A stretch of 64,000 bases of DNA from Plantibacter auratus (GCF_050587365.1 NZ_JBOBFV010000002.1:124001-188000), one strand, 5' to 3'; counted from the stretch's first letter, positions 1 to 8,332 are shown. The notes: generated by a model from the letters alone, not told the origin. Numbers and translations are program-made.

Positions 1-425
1 GCGGTCCGGACGGTGCCGCCCCAGCGACGCGCGAGTCGCTCGGCCCCCATCGTGACGGCGCCGTAGCCGTGGTCGGTGACGATGATCTCGAGGCCGCGCT
101 GCACGGGGAGGCTGGAGAAGACGACGCTCGCTCCGGCGCTCGCGTTCGGAACCATGGCGAGCTGGTCGACGGACGCCCCGAGGAAGTCGGCGATCCCGAC
201 ACGGGCCGCGCCGACCTTGGCCGGGAGGGCCGGGAACCAGGTGAGGGGTGCCGCCTCCATCTCGCGGCGGAGGGCCTGCTGGTGCTCCTGCGCGACGATC
301 GGGACCGCCCCGAAGGATCCGTGGTTGATGTGACGCTTGGTCGGATCCAGCGTCCACCCGGCCGTTGCCGGTCGGCCGTCGCCGAGCGTGAGCGGCGCTG
401 GCCGTGCGATGGTGCGAGTGTCCAC
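1..425 (-). CDS. class V aminotransferase, isopenicillin-N-epimerase-like (partial, 5' end only)
   Basis: About 141 N-terminal residues of a PLP-dependent aminotransferase; the rest lies beyond the window's left edge. The translated strand contains HINHGSFGAVP, the N-terminal signature of the isopenicillin-N-epimerase/cysteine-desulfurase-like branch (usually LNHGSFGA), followed by a PNASAGASVV segment where the PLP phosphate cup is expected. The chosen start is GTG at 425, eight bases after GGAGGA. The substrate cannot be told from this part. It is divergent from the GntR-family gene at 663, which may regulate it (inference). The catalytic lysine is outside the window. Confidence 0.82.
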   Translation of the reverse strand, partial: MDTRTIARPAPLTLGDGRPATAGWTLDPTKRHINHGSFGAVPIVAQEHQQALRREMEAAPLTWFPALPAKVGAARVGIADFLGASVDQLAMVPNASAGASVVFSSLPVQRGLEIIVTDHGYGAVTMGAERLARRWGGTVRT

Positions 426-513
426 AGTGACGTTCCTCCGAGTCGATTATGCAGTGGATTGTCCGATAACCATAGGGGCAACGTTTGATGACTTGGGTTT
501 CTGTCGTGTTACA

Positions 514-523
514 AGTGATCACT
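514..523. promoter_or_regulatory. perfect 10-bp palindrome AGTGATCACT, candidate operator
   Basis: It lies in the 237-bp divergent region between the aminotransferase and the GntR gene. A 9-bp direct repeat GATGACTTG at 487-495 and 550-558 flanks it. The same palindrome, preceded by the same A, recurs at 45095-45104 upstream of the surface-protein gene. Autoregulation by the adjacent GntR protein is inferred from position only. Confidence 0.4.
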
Positions 524-662
524 CAGGTCATTTCGGGATCGACTCATCGGATGACTTGACGTTCGAGCATGGATTCATCGGACGTCTCGCGGCCCAGAGC
601 GGCTCGCGGATCATCGGTGAGGGCCCGCTACGATGGCGGGACGACCCCTGAGGAGGAGCCGC

Positions 663-1355
663 ATGTCCGCAGTCGACACCGCGTTCCACGGCCTGCGACA
701 CATGATCGCGTCGGGACGGCTCGCGGCGGGGCAGCGGTTCCCGGCCGAGAATGAGCTCTGCGACGAACTCGGCGTGTCCCGCGGGTCCCTGCGTGAGGCC
801 GTCCGCATGCTGGCCGCCCTCGGGATCATCGAGTCCCGGCACGGCTCGGGCACCTACGTGTCGATGCTCCGGCCCGAGGAGATCATCGGCAGCCTGTCGC
901 TCACGGTCGACCTCCTCCCCCTCGACGGTCTCCTGCAGATGTACGAGCTGCGGCGGGTGCTCGAGACCCATGCCACCTCGCAGGCGGCTGCTCGCGCGAG
1001 CGACGAGGTGCGCGCCGAACTCGCCGAACTCGTGGAGGCGATGGAACGGACGACCGACCCCGCCGAGTCGAGCGAGCTGGACCACCGGTTCCACGAACTC
1101 ATCGCGCGGACGGCCGGGAACGCCACGCTGACGGCCCTGCTGCAGGTCTTCCGGTCGCGCTCGCGTGCCTATGACGTCTTCAGCCTCCCCGCCGGCGACG
1201 AGCTGCGTCGCGTCAGCAACCGCGGACACCGGGCGATGACCGAGGCGATCATCTCGCGCGACCCCGTCGGGGCGGCCGGGGCGGCGTCAGCGCACGTCGC
1301 GCAGACCGAGGAGTGGTTGCGGGTCCTGCAGCCGCCGGCGACCCCCGCCGACTGA
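663..1355 (+). CDS. GntR-family regulator, FadR subfamily (FCD domain)
   Basis: A 230-residue transcription factor. Residues 6-70 form the GntR winged helix (PAENELCDELGVSRGSLREA, ending HGSGTYV). Residues 85-215 form an all-helical FCD ligand domain. Putative metal ligands of FCD domains are present as D140, H144, H189 and H211. FCD proteins normally sense small organic acids or amino acids; the effector here is unknown. ATG 663 is preferred over an upstream in-frame codon at 633 because AGGAGG sits 6 nt before it. It is divergent from the aminotransferase gene, a usual arrangement for a local regulator. Confidence 0.88.
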   Translation: MSAVDTAFHGLRHMIASGRLAAGQRFPAENELCDELGVSRGSLREAVRMLAALGIIESRHGSGTYVSMLRPEEIIGSLSLTVDLLPLDGLLQMYELRRVLETHATSQAAARASDEVRAELAELVEAMERTTDPAESSELDHRFHELIARTAGNATLTALLQVFRSRSRAYDVFSLPAGDELRRVSNRGHRAMTEAIISRDPVGAAGAASAHVAQTEEWLRVLQPPATPAD

Positions 1356-1367
1356 GGTCTGGTTGCG

Positions 1368-1534
1368 CCAGCGCGGTGCGCTGACGTCAGCGCGGGTCTG
1401 TGGCGCGAGCGCGGGCCTCCGGAGGGGTGCGCTCAGCGCCATGCCCCGCAGTCACGCCGGTTGAGGCGCAGTCACGCGAGCGCACCGCGCTGGGGCCGAT
1501 TCCCCCGCGCTCGTGTCAACGCGGTGCGCTGACG
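1368..1534. repeat. GC-rich interspersed repeat cluster downstream of gntR
   Basis: The word GCGGTGCGCTGACG occurs at 1373-1386 and 1521-1534. A perfect 15-bp inverted repeat pairs 1368-1382 with 1479-1493. The spacer sits between the convergent stops of gntR and the SDR gene, so a bidirectional terminator is possible. A related cluster lies on the other side of the SDR gene at 2556-2722. Confidence 0.6.
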
Positions 1535-1541
1535 GCTGTGC

Positions 1542-2483
1542 TCAGGAGGTCGGGAGGATGGGCGTGCCGATGAGCCGCTCGAGGTCCGTCCAGAGCGCCG
1601 CCGCGACGTCCCGGTCGGTCGTGATCGCGGCAGGGGTCTGCCGGACGGCGTCGCCCTTCGTGAGCCACCGGGGACCGTAGAACCAACCACCGTCAGCTGC
1701 TTCGTCGGTGATCGCCCGGAGCGTCGGCTCGGCACCCCGCTGCTTGCTCTGCGCGTAGACGGACTGCAGGGTGTCGGAGAAACGGCGCACACGGGTCGGC
1801 TCGTTGACGCCGGGGACGCGACGGTCGAGTCCGTTGACCGAGTAGCCGGGGTGCGCGACGAGTGCTCGGACGGTGCTGTGCGACGCCGCGAGCCGACGGT
1901 CGAGCTCGAAGCCGAGCGATGAGAGGGCGATCTTCGACTGGGCGTACGCCTGCCAGCCGCTGTACCCGTCCCGCAGTTGCAGGTCGTCGCCGTGGAACCG
2001 GACGAGCAGGGTGGAGAGGCTTCCGAGGAGCACGACGCGCGGCGCGGAATCGTGCGCATCCGCCGTGCGCTGCAACACCGGCAGGGCCTCGGCGAGCAGG
2101 GCGGCGTGGCCGACGACGTTCGTCGCGAAGACCAGCTCGATGCCGTCGCCCGTCTCCTGCCGTTCCTTCGGCATGTGCACCATGCCGGCGTTCGCGACGA
2201 GGGCGTCGAGACGGTCGAGGTCCGCGAGTCGCTCGCCCGCCTCGCGCACCGAGTCGAGCGAGGAGGTGTCGAAGGGGAGGTGACTGAGTCGAGCGTCGGG
2301 CACCTTCACCCGGATCGCCCGCATCGCCGCCTGCGTCTTCGTCGCACTCCGCGACGCGAGAATGACCTCCGCGCCGGCTCGCGCGAGCCCGAGGCTCGTC
2401 CAGAAGCCGAGGCCGGCGTTCGCTCCGGTGACGAGGACGACGCGTCCGGTCTGATCGGGCAGGGAGTCGGCGTTCCAAGTCAT
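1542..2483 (-). CDS. SDR-family NAD(P)-dependent oxidoreductase
   Basis: A 313-residue short-chain dehydrogenase of the retinol-dehydrogenase/WWOX-like type. The cofactor motif TGANAGLG is at residues 19-26, NAG follows in VANAGMVHM, and the catalytic pair is YAQSK. The reading frame is open upstream to 2690, but conservation-like sequence begins at MTWNADSLPDQTGRVVLVTG, so ATG 2483 is used. No good ribosome-binding site is visible. The extra N-terminal open frame runs through the repeat-rich spacer and is probably not coding. Substrate unknown. Confidence 0.85.
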   Translation of the reverse strand: MTWNADSLPDQTGRVVLVTGANAGLGFWTSLGLARAGAEVILASRSATKTQAAMRAIRVKVPDARLSHLPFDTSSLDSVREAGERLADLDRLDALVANAGMVHMPKERQETGDGIELVFATNVVGHAALLAEALPVLQRTADAHDSAPRVVLLGSLSTLLVRFHGDDLQLRDGYSGWQAYAQSKIALSSLGFELDRRLAASHSTVRALVAHPGYSVNGLDRRVPGVNEPTRVRRFSDTLQSVYAQSKQRGAEPTLRAITDEAADGGWFYGPRWLTKGDAVRQTPAAITTDRDVAAALWTDLERLIGTPILPTS

Positions 2484-2555
2484 GGACTCATGATGGCGCA
2501 GGACGCTGGACACCGCCCGAAGAAGCACCACCCCTTGCCCTGGCTCACCCGAGGT

Positions 2556-2722
2556 GTCAGCGCGGTGCGCCGACGTGACCGCGCGCGAATCGAGCCGAGC
2601 GCGGACGAACGGGCCTGACCGCACACGAACGGGCGTGACCGCGGGCCGCACGCGTGGGCGCGACCCTCCGGAGCCCCGCGCTCGCGTCACGGACCCGCGC
2701 TCGCGTCAGCGCATCGCGCTGG
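2556..2722. repeat. second copy of the GC-rich repeat cluster, upstream of the SDR gene
   Basis: GCGGTGCGCCGACG at 2562-2575 differs by one base from the downstream word. The 19 bases at 2704-2722, read on the minus strand, match 1368-1386 with one mismatch. The word GCGCTCGCGTCA also occurs twice near 2680-2708. The SDR gene is therefore bracketed by inverted copies. Confidence 0.55.
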
Positions 2723-2741
2723 CGGAACGGAACACGCGGGA

Positions 2742-3086
2742 TCAGTGCTGGTTGGCGAGACGCTCGTGGTGGTGGATGACCTCGGCGACGACGAAGTTGA
2801 ACCACTTCTCGGCGAAGGCCGGATCGAGGTGCGACTCCTCGGCGAGCGCCCGAAGACGGGTGATCTGCCGCTGTTCGCGCGCCGGGTCGCTCGCAGGCAT
2901 GTCGTGCTCGGCCTTCAGGCGACCGACCTCCTGGGTGCACTTGAACCGCTCGGCCAGCAGGTGGACGAGTGCCGCGTCGATGTTGTCGATGCTGCTCCGC
3001 AGGCGGCCCAATCGCTCGGTGGCCGCCTGGGCGTCCGCCGCAGCGGCGCCGGTCGTGGGTTCGGGTTGCTGCTCGGCCTGGCTCAT
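2742..3086 (-). CDS. chorismate mutase, AroQ (all-helical) class
   Basis: A 114-residue protein with the type II chorismate mutase fold. It has a long first helix (RLGRLRSSIDNIDAALVHLLAERFKCTQEVGRLKAEH), then the DPAREQRQITRLRALAEE segment and a C-terminal helix ending HHHERLANQH. It should convert chorismate to prephenate for Phe/Tyr synthesis in the cytoplasm. The first 25 residues are low-complexity Ala/Gln/Pro, longer than in minimal actinobacterial enzymes. Such small mutases often work as a complex with DAHP synthase; no partner gene is in the window. Confidence 0.88.
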   Translation of the reverse strand: MSQAEQQPEPTTGAAAADAQAATERLGRLRSSIDNIDAALVHLLAERFKCTQEVGRLKAEHDMPASDPAREQRQITRLRALAEESHLDPAFAEKWFNFVVAEVIHHHERLANQH

Positions 3087-3148
3087 GCGAAAACTCTAGC
3101 AACGCGCCAGGGACCGGAGACGGGTCGCCGGGCGATCCCCCAGCCGGT

Positions 3149-3841
3149 TCACCGCGGATCCTCGACGAGACATCCCGCCTCGAGGTGCACCCGCGCGTCG
3201 GCCTCCGCGACCGCGACCGGATCATGCGTCACCTCCACCACCGTCGCGCCACGGTCGGCCTCCGCCCGGAGCACCTCGCGGATCGCCAGCCCGGCAACAC
3301 GGTCGAGGCCGACGGTCGGCTCGTCGAGCAGCAGCAGGTCGGCCTCACGCGCGAGCGCCTGCGCGACGAGGACCCGCTGGCGCTGCCCGCCCGACAGCTC
3401 ACCGAAGGAGCGCCCGGCGAGGTGCAGGACGTCGAGGCGGGCGAGGCTCTCGTCGACGATGCGTCGGTCCCCAGCCCCGAGTCGACCCCACCAGCGACGC
3501 AGCGTCGGCCAGCGTCCCATCGACGCGACGTCGCGCACCGTGACCGGGAAGCGCTCAGGCACGGCACTGCGTTGCGGGACGTAGGCGGCCGACCGACCGT
3601 CGAGGCCGTCGACGCCGCCCGAGGTCGGTCGGTGGAGGCCCGCGATCACCGCGAGCAGCGTCGACTTCCCCGCTCCGTTCGCCCCGGTGACGACGGTGAT
3701 GGCGGCCGCCCCGACCTCGGCTGAGATCCCGTGCAGGACGCGCGCGCCGTCGTACTCGGCCGACACGTCGTGGAGTCGGATGCCGGACACGACGGGCCGT
3801 CCCGACATCGGAGGGCGAGGGGTGCTCGTCGCGGATCGCAT
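3149..3841 (-). CDS. aztA: zinc ABC transporter ATP-binding protein AztA
   Basis: A 230-residue ABC ATPase: Walker A GANGAGKST at 53-61, Q-loop in YVPQRS, signature LSGGQRQRV at 149-157, Walker B LLLLDEP at 169-175 and H-loop EVTHD. It energises zinc import through AztB. It is divergent from aztB-aztD-aztC-aztD, with one Zur-like box in the 50-bp gap. ATG 3841 is supported by TAGGGT six bases upstream, which suggests a leaderless transcript; an internal Met at residue 12 is less likely. ABC ATPases of zinc and manganese importers are close relatives, so the metal is assigned from the aztD genes. Confidence 0.9.
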   Translation of the reverse strand: MRSATSTPRPPMSGRPVVSGIRLHDVSAEYDGARVLHGISAEVGAAAITVVTGANGAGKSTLLAVIAGLHRPTSGGVDGLDGRSAAYVPQRSAVPERFPVTVRDVASMGRWPTLRRWWGRLGAGDRRIVDESLARLDVLHLAGRSFGELSGGQRQRVLVAQALAREADLLLLDEPTVGLDRVAGLAIREVLRAEADRGATVVEVTHDPVAVAEADARVHLEAGCLVEDPR

Positions 3842-3860
3842 GTCATCACCCTATCAATAC

Positions 3861-3875
3861 TGAGAATCATTTTCA
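3861..3875. promoter_or_regulatory. Zur-like operator between aztA and aztB
   Basis: TGAGAATCATTTTCA is a 7-1-7 inverted repeat with one mismatch, matching the general TGAAAATNATTTTCA Fur/Zur box. On the aztB side it ends two bases before the likely -10 TAGAGT at 3878-3883. The aztA -10 (3848-3853, minus strand) starts seven bases from its other end. One bound Zur dimer pair could block both promoters. Fur-type specificity cannot be excluded from sequence, but the context favours zinc. Confidence 0.8.
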
Positions 3876-3891
3876 TGTAGAGTGCTCGACC

Positions 3892-4890
3892 ATGACCTGG
3901 ATCACCGAGCCGTTCACCGCGGCCTTCCTCCTGCGCGCCCTCGTCGGCGGTCTGCTGGTGGCGGCCGTCTGCGGTGTCGTGGGCACCTGGGTCGTCCTCC
4001 GCGGCCTCGCGTTCCTCGGGGAGGCGATGGCCCACGGCATGCTGCCCGGCGTCGCCACCGCGGCGCTCCTCGGCCTGCCGCCGGTCGCCGGCGCGGCCGT
4101 CAGTGCGGTCATGATGACCGCCGGCGTCAGCCTCGTCTCGCGGCGCGGCAGGCTGTCCCACGACACCTCGATCGGCCTCCTCTTCGTCGGCATGCTGGCC
4201 CTCGGGGTCATCATCGTGTCGTCGAGCAGATCGTTCGCCACCGACCTCACGGCGATCCTCTTCGGCGACATCCTCGCCATCCGGCCCGCGGACCTGGTGG
4301 GCCTCGCCATCGCCCTCCTCGTCACCGTGGGCGTCGCGGTCGCCTTCCACCGCCCGTTCGTCGCGCTCGCCTTCGACCGCCGGGTCGCTCAGACCATGGG
4401 CCTCCGGCCGCGACTCGCCCACGCGATGCTCGTCGGCCTCGTGACGCTCGCAGTCGTCGCCTCGTACAGCGCCGTCGGCACCCTGCTCGTCGTGGCGCTC
4501 CTCCTCGGGCCGGCCGTCGCCGCGGCCCACTGGGCGCGCCGCATCCCGCTCATCATGCTGCTCGCCACGGGTTTCGGCGGCCTGGCCGTACTGCTCGGCC
4601 TGCTCCTCTCCTGGTACGGCGACACCGCGGCCGGAGCGTCCATCGCCGCCTGCTCGATCCTGCTCGCCACGGTGTCGTGGGGCGCCCGGGCGCTCGTCGG
4701 ACGGCTCCGGCGGCCCACCGACCGCCACCTCGACCACCCCGACGACCACCTCACCGAACCGACCCATCTGGAAAGCGCACCGTGCACCGACTCCTCCGAC
4801 CGACCATCCGACCAGGCGTCTCCCGCCCGACCGACGAGCGGCGCCCCCGCGCCACACGCACCGCGCTCGCTCTCGGCGCCCTCGCACTGA
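3892..4890 (+). CDS. aztB: zinc ABC transporter permease AztB
   Basis: A 332-residue ABC-3 family integral membrane protein (ZnuB/MntB type) with about eight hydrophobic segments. It has conserved features such as VVLRGLAFLGEAMAHGMLPGVA near the N-terminus and YSAVGTLLVVALLLGPAVAA toward the end. It forms the zinc channel with AztA. After about residue 270 a hydrophilic Pro/Ser/Asp-rich tail of some 60 residues follows, unusual for the family. Its last 109 nt overlap the start of aztD1 in another frame. ATG 3892 follows TAGAGT by 8 nt. Confidence 0.9.
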   Translation: MTWITEPFTAAFLLRALVGGLLVAAVCGVVGTWVVLRGLAFLGEAMAHGMLPGVATAALLGLPPVAGAAVSAVMMTAGVSLVSRRGRLSHDTSIGLLFVGMLALGVIIVSSSRSFATDLTAILFGDILAIRPADLVGLAIALLVTVGVAVAFHRPFVALAFDRRVAQTMGLRPRLAHAMLVGLVTLAVVASYSAVGTLLVVALLLGPAVAAAHWARRIPLIMLLATGFGGLAVLLGLLLSWYGDTAAGASIAACSILLATVSWGARALVGRLRRPTDRHLDHPDDHLTEPTHLESAPCTDSSDRPSDQASPARPTSGAPAPHAPRSLSAPSH

Positions 4891-6107
4891 CCCTCACCGC
4901 CTGCGCGCCGCAGGGGTCGGCATCACCCACCGCGACGGCCTCGGACGAACCGCGCGGACACGGCTACGTCGAAGGCGCGAGCGAGCTCCCCGAGCCGCAA
5001 CTGCACCTCGCGACCGCGGACGTCGACGGCACCGTCGAGCTGACCGACCTGCTCAGCGAGGAGCGCACGACGCTCGCCGAGCTCGGCCCGATCTCGGCGC
5101 TCACGGGCGACGGCCGGTTCGTCGCCGCGCAGTCCGAGCCCGCCGACACCGTGACGATCATCGACACCGGTGTGTGGACGGTCGACCACGAAGACCACCA
5201 GCACTACTACCGGGCCGAGGCGCGGGTCGTCGGCGAGATCGAGGGCGACGGACCAGCGACGATCACCGCCGGTTCGACGACCACCGCCGTGCGGTTCGCC
5301 GGTTCGGGCGAGACACTCCTCCTCGACACCGCCGCACTCGGCACGGGCGACATCACGCAGTCCGGTCGGATCCGGACCTCGCCCGGTGCTCCCGGAATCA
5401 CCGTGCCGATCGGCGAGACGGTCGTCGCGACCGACGGGACCGGCAAGCTGCATCTCCACGGCATCGACGGCGACCTCCTCGACCCCTCGTCGGCGTCCGT
5501 GACCGCTGCCGACACTGTGCTCGCCGGGTGCACCGATCCGGCCGGCAGCATCACGACCAACGTCGGCGTCGTCATCGGCTGCGCGGAGGGCGCGCTCCTC
5601 GCCGTCGTCGACCGCAGCTCGAGCGGGGCCGACCCGGTCCCCACGTTCGAGGCGATCCCATATCCGCAGGCTGTCGCCGCCGCCGACCGCGCGACGTCCT
5701 TCCACGCGCGTCCCGGCCGTCCGACGGTCGCCGCCGTCGCCGGCACCTCCGGCGCCTGGCTGCTCGACACCCGCGAGCGCAGCTGGGCGCTGCTGCCGAC
5801 CCCCGCACCCCTGCAGCTGGTCACCGCCGTCGACGACCGCGACCAGCACGTCGTCGCCCTCACGACGACCGGCGACCTCCTCGTCATCGACGGTGCCACC
5901 GGCGCCGTGACGGGGACCGCGGCCGCACTCGTCGGTGCAGCCGACCTCGCCACGGGCGTCCAGCTGGAGGTCGACCAGAACCGCGCCTACCTGAACACCC
6001 CGGGCACGCGCACCGTCTCCGAGATCGACTACGGCGACGCCGCGCGGATCGCCCGCACCTTCACCTTCGACACGGCACCGGCGTTCCTCGCCGAGACGGG
6101 ACGCTGA
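4782..6107 (+). CDS. aztD: AztD-family zinc metallochaperone lipoprotein, paralogue 1
   Basis: A 441-residue extracytoplasmic beta-propeller-like protein of the AztD family, which hands zinc to AztC. Start GTG 4782 is chosen because GGAAAG lies 6 nt upstream and it gives a basic n-region, a hydrophobic core and a lipobox LTAC with Cys41. Histidine-bearing motifs just after the signal (PRGHGYVEG) and near residue 135 (VDHEDHQHYY) are plausible zinc ligands. The positions equivalent to AHHGV and CPSVHGE of the second copy are here APGIT and CTDPAGS. Translation overlaps aztB by 109 nt, suggesting coupling. Confidence 0.87.
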   Translation: MHRLLRPTIRPGVSRPTDERRPRATRTALALGALALTLTACAPQGSASPTATASDEPRGHGYVEGASELPEPQLHLATADVDGTVELTDLLSEERTTLAELGPISALTGDGRFVAAQSEPADTVTIIDTGVWTVDHEDHQHYYRAEARVVGEIEGDGPATITAGSTTTAVRFAGSGETLLLDTAALGTGDITQSGRIRTSPGAPGITVPIGETVVATDGTGKLHLHGIDGDLLDPSSASVTAADTVLAGCTDPAGSITTNVGVVIGCAEGALLAVVDRSSSGADPVPTFEAIPYPQAVAAADRATSFHARPGRPTVAAVAGTSGAWLLDTRERSWALLPTPAPLQLVTAVDDRDQHVVALTTTGDLLVIDGATGAVTGTAAALVGAADLATGVQLEVDQNRAYLNTPGTRTVSEIDYGDAARIARTFTFDTAPAFLAETGR

Positions 6108-6109
6108 CC

Positions 6110-7042
6110 ATGCGAGCGACCATCCCCCGGAGGACCGTCCTCCTGCGCACGACCGCCGTCCTCACGGCCGGCCTCGTGCTGGGCACCGGCCTGACGAGCT
6201 GTGCGGCGAGCGCCGACGACCGCCCGCTCGTCGTCGTGACCACGAACATCCTCGGCGACGTCGTCGGTGAACTCGTCGGCGACCAGGCCGAGGTCCTGAC
6301 CCTCATGCCGCCCGACGCTGATCCGCACTCCTTCGAGATCTCCGCGCGGCAGGCGGCACGCATCACCGGTGCGCAGCTGCTCGTGTCGAACGGCCTGGGA
6401 CTCGAGGAGGGACTCACCCAGCACCTGGAGACCGCGGCCGACGAGGGGGTACCGATCGTCGAGGCCGGCTCGCTCGTCGACGTCCTCGAGACCGCGTCCG
6501 GCGCGACCGATCCGCACTTCTGGACCGACCCGACGCAGATGGCGTCGGTCGTGGACGGGGTCACCGAGGCGTTGCTCGAGGAGATACCCACGCTCGACGC
6601 GGCCGAGCTGCAGGCGAACGCCGCCACGTACACGGCCGAGCTCGAGGCGCTCGACGCCGAGATGGCCGAGGCGTTCGCCGCCATCCCGGCTGAGCAGCGG
6701 AAGCTCGTCACCAACCATCACGTGTTTGGGTATCTCGCCGCCCGCTACGACTTCCAGGTCATCGGCGCCGTGATCCCGAGCGGCACCACGCTCGCGGCCC
6801 CCAGCGCCTCGGACCTCGACGAACTGTCTACCGCGATCGAGGAGGCCGGCGTCCGGACGATCTTCGCCGACTCCTCGCAACCCGACCGGCTCGTGCAGGT
6901 GCTCGCCGACGAGGCGGACGTCGACGTCGCCGTCGTCCCGTTGTTCACCGAGTCGTTGACCGCCGAGTCGGGCGACGCTCCCACTTACCTCACCATGATG
7001 CGCGCGAACACCGAGCGCATCGCCACCGGACTCTCGCCCTGA
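6110..7042 (+). CDS. aztC: zinc-binding lipoprotein AztC (cluster A-I solute-binding protein)
   Basis: A 310-residue ABC metal receptor. The lipobox LTSC gives Cys31, then VVVTTNILGDVVGELVGD opens the mature protein. Expected zinc ligands are H73 (DADPHSFE), H136 (TDPHFWTDP), H203/H204 (TNHHVFGYLA) and D254 (IFADSSQP). It lacks the His-rich loop of ZnuA, as is usual for AztC proteins that rely on an AztD partner. It starts two bases after the aztD1 stop and is followed by a second aztD. It delivers zinc to AztB. Confidence 0.92.
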   Translation: MRATIPRRTVLLRTTAVLTAGLVLGTGLTSCAASADDRPLVVVTTNILGDVVGELVGDQAEVLTLMPPDADPHSFEISARQAARITGAQLLVSNGLGLEEGLTQHLETAADEGVPIVEAGSLVDVLETASGATDPHFWTDPTQMASVVDGVTEALLEEIPTLDAAELQANAATYTAELEALDAEMAEAFAAIPAEQRKLVTNHHVFGYLAARYDFQVIGAVIPSGTTLAAPSASDLDELSTAIEEAGVRTIFADSSQPDRLVQVLADEADVDVAVVPLFTESLTAESGDAPTYLTMMRANTERIATGLSP

Positions 7043-7070
7043 GCGGGCGTCCACGAACCGATAGGAAACC

Positions 7071-8318
7071 ATGCAGCAGCACCACCGCAGTCCCCTGGCT
7101 CCGCGCCTGAAGCGCGGCCGGGTCCCGTTCCTCGCCGTCGGCACCGCCGCGGCCCTCCTCCTCACCGGATGCTCGACCGCGAGCGGCTCCGCGCCCGACC
7201 CGAGCGCGTCGACCTCCGCCGACCCGCAGCGTCGGATCACCCTGACCTACGACGGCGGCCTCCTCGTCCTCGACGCTGCATCCCTCGAGGTGGTCGGCGA
7301 CCTCCCCCTCGACGGGTTCAACCGGGTGAACGCCGCCGGCGACGGGCGGCACGTGCTCGTCACCACGACGAAGGGCTTCCAGGTCCTCGACACCGGGACG
7401 TGGACGGACGAGGACGGCACCTCGAAGCAGGCCGACCCGGTCCTGACCGACCTCGTCTTCCCCGCCGACACCGCAGGCCACGTCGTCCGTCACGCCGACA
7501 AGACCATCCTGTTCGCCGACGGCTCCGGCGACACGACGATCTTCGACAGCGCTGACCTCCTCGAAGCCACCGACGAACTGCCCGAGACCGAGACGATCCC
7601 GTCGGAGGCCGCGCACCACGGTGTCGCCATCGAGCTCGAGGACGGCACCGTGCTGTCCACGATCGGCACCCCGGACGCCCGGACCGGTGTCCGGGTGCTC
7701 GACGACTCGCGCACCGAGATCGCCCGCAACGAGCAGTGCCCGTCGGTGCACGGTGAAGGCACCGTCAAGGACGAGGTCGTCGTGTTCGGCTGCAGCGACG
7801 GCGTGCTCGTCTACGACAGTGGCGTCTTCACGAAGATCCAGGCGCCGGACGCCTACGGGCGCACGGGCAACCAGTACGTCAGCGAGACGTCCTCCATCGC
7901 GGTCGGCGACTACAACAGCGACCCCGACGCCGAGGGCTACGACCTCCGCCAGCTCGCGTTCACCGACACGGTCGCGAAGACGACGAAGATCGTCGACCTG
8001 CCGGAGGGCGTCGGCTACACCTGGCGCGACGTCGCGCGAGGGCCGAGCGACGAGGTCATCGTGCTCGGCAACGACGGTTCGCTGCACATCCTCGACGAGC
8101 AGACGGGTGCCGTCACCAACACGATCAAGGTCATCGACGCCTGGGAGCCGCCGGCTGAGTGGCAGGACGCCCACCCGGCGCTCGTCGTCCAGGACGGTGT
8201 CGCCTACGTGACCGACCCGGCGACGAAGTCGATCCACGCCGTGGATCTCGCGTCGGGCGACATCACGACGGGTGAACTGCCCGGCGTCCCGAACGAGATC
8301 GCGGTCGTCACGGGCTGA
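7071..8318 (+). CDS. aztD: AztD-family zinc metallochaperone lipoprotein, paralogue 2
   Basis: A 415-residue paralogue of the product encoded at 4782. The signal peptide ends in lipobox LTGC (residues 31-34). The propeller-like body keeps AHHGVAIELEDG and CPSVHGEG but lacks the GHG and DHEDHQH motifs of copy 1 (here LDTGTWTDEDG). AztD proteins bind zinc in the periplasm or cell envelope and transfer it to AztC. It lies 28 nt downstream of aztC and ends the operon, followed by a strong hairpin. Sequence divergence between the two copies is large, so the duplication is old. Confidence 0.85.
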   Translation: MQQHHRSPLAPRLKRGRVPFLAVGTAAALLLTGCSTASGSAPDPSASTSADPQRRITLTYDGGLLVLDAASLEVVGDLPLDGFNRVNAAGDGRHVLVTTTKGFQVLDTGTWTDEDGTSKQADPVLTDLVFPADTAGHVVRHADKTILFADGSGDTTIFDSADLLEATDELPETETIPSEAAHHGVAIELEDGTVLSTIGTPDARTGVRVLDDSRTEIARNEQCPSVHGEGTVKDEVVVFGCSDGVLVYDSGVFTKIQAPDAYGRTGNQYVSETSSIAVGDYNSDPDAEGYDLRQLAFTDTVAKTTKIVDLPEGVGYTWRDVARGPSDEVIVLGNDGSLHILDEQTGAVTNTIKVIDAWEPPAEWQDAHPALVVQDGVAYVTDPATKSIHAVDLASGDITTGELPGVPNEIAVVTG

Positions 8319-8332
8319 CCCGACCTCACCGA

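Noticed and set aside
63..488. Overlapping plus-strand open frames at the left edge
   Set aside because: The minus strand encodes an obvious aminotransferase N-terminus (HINHGSFGAVP) with a good ribosome-binding site, so these frames are shadows.
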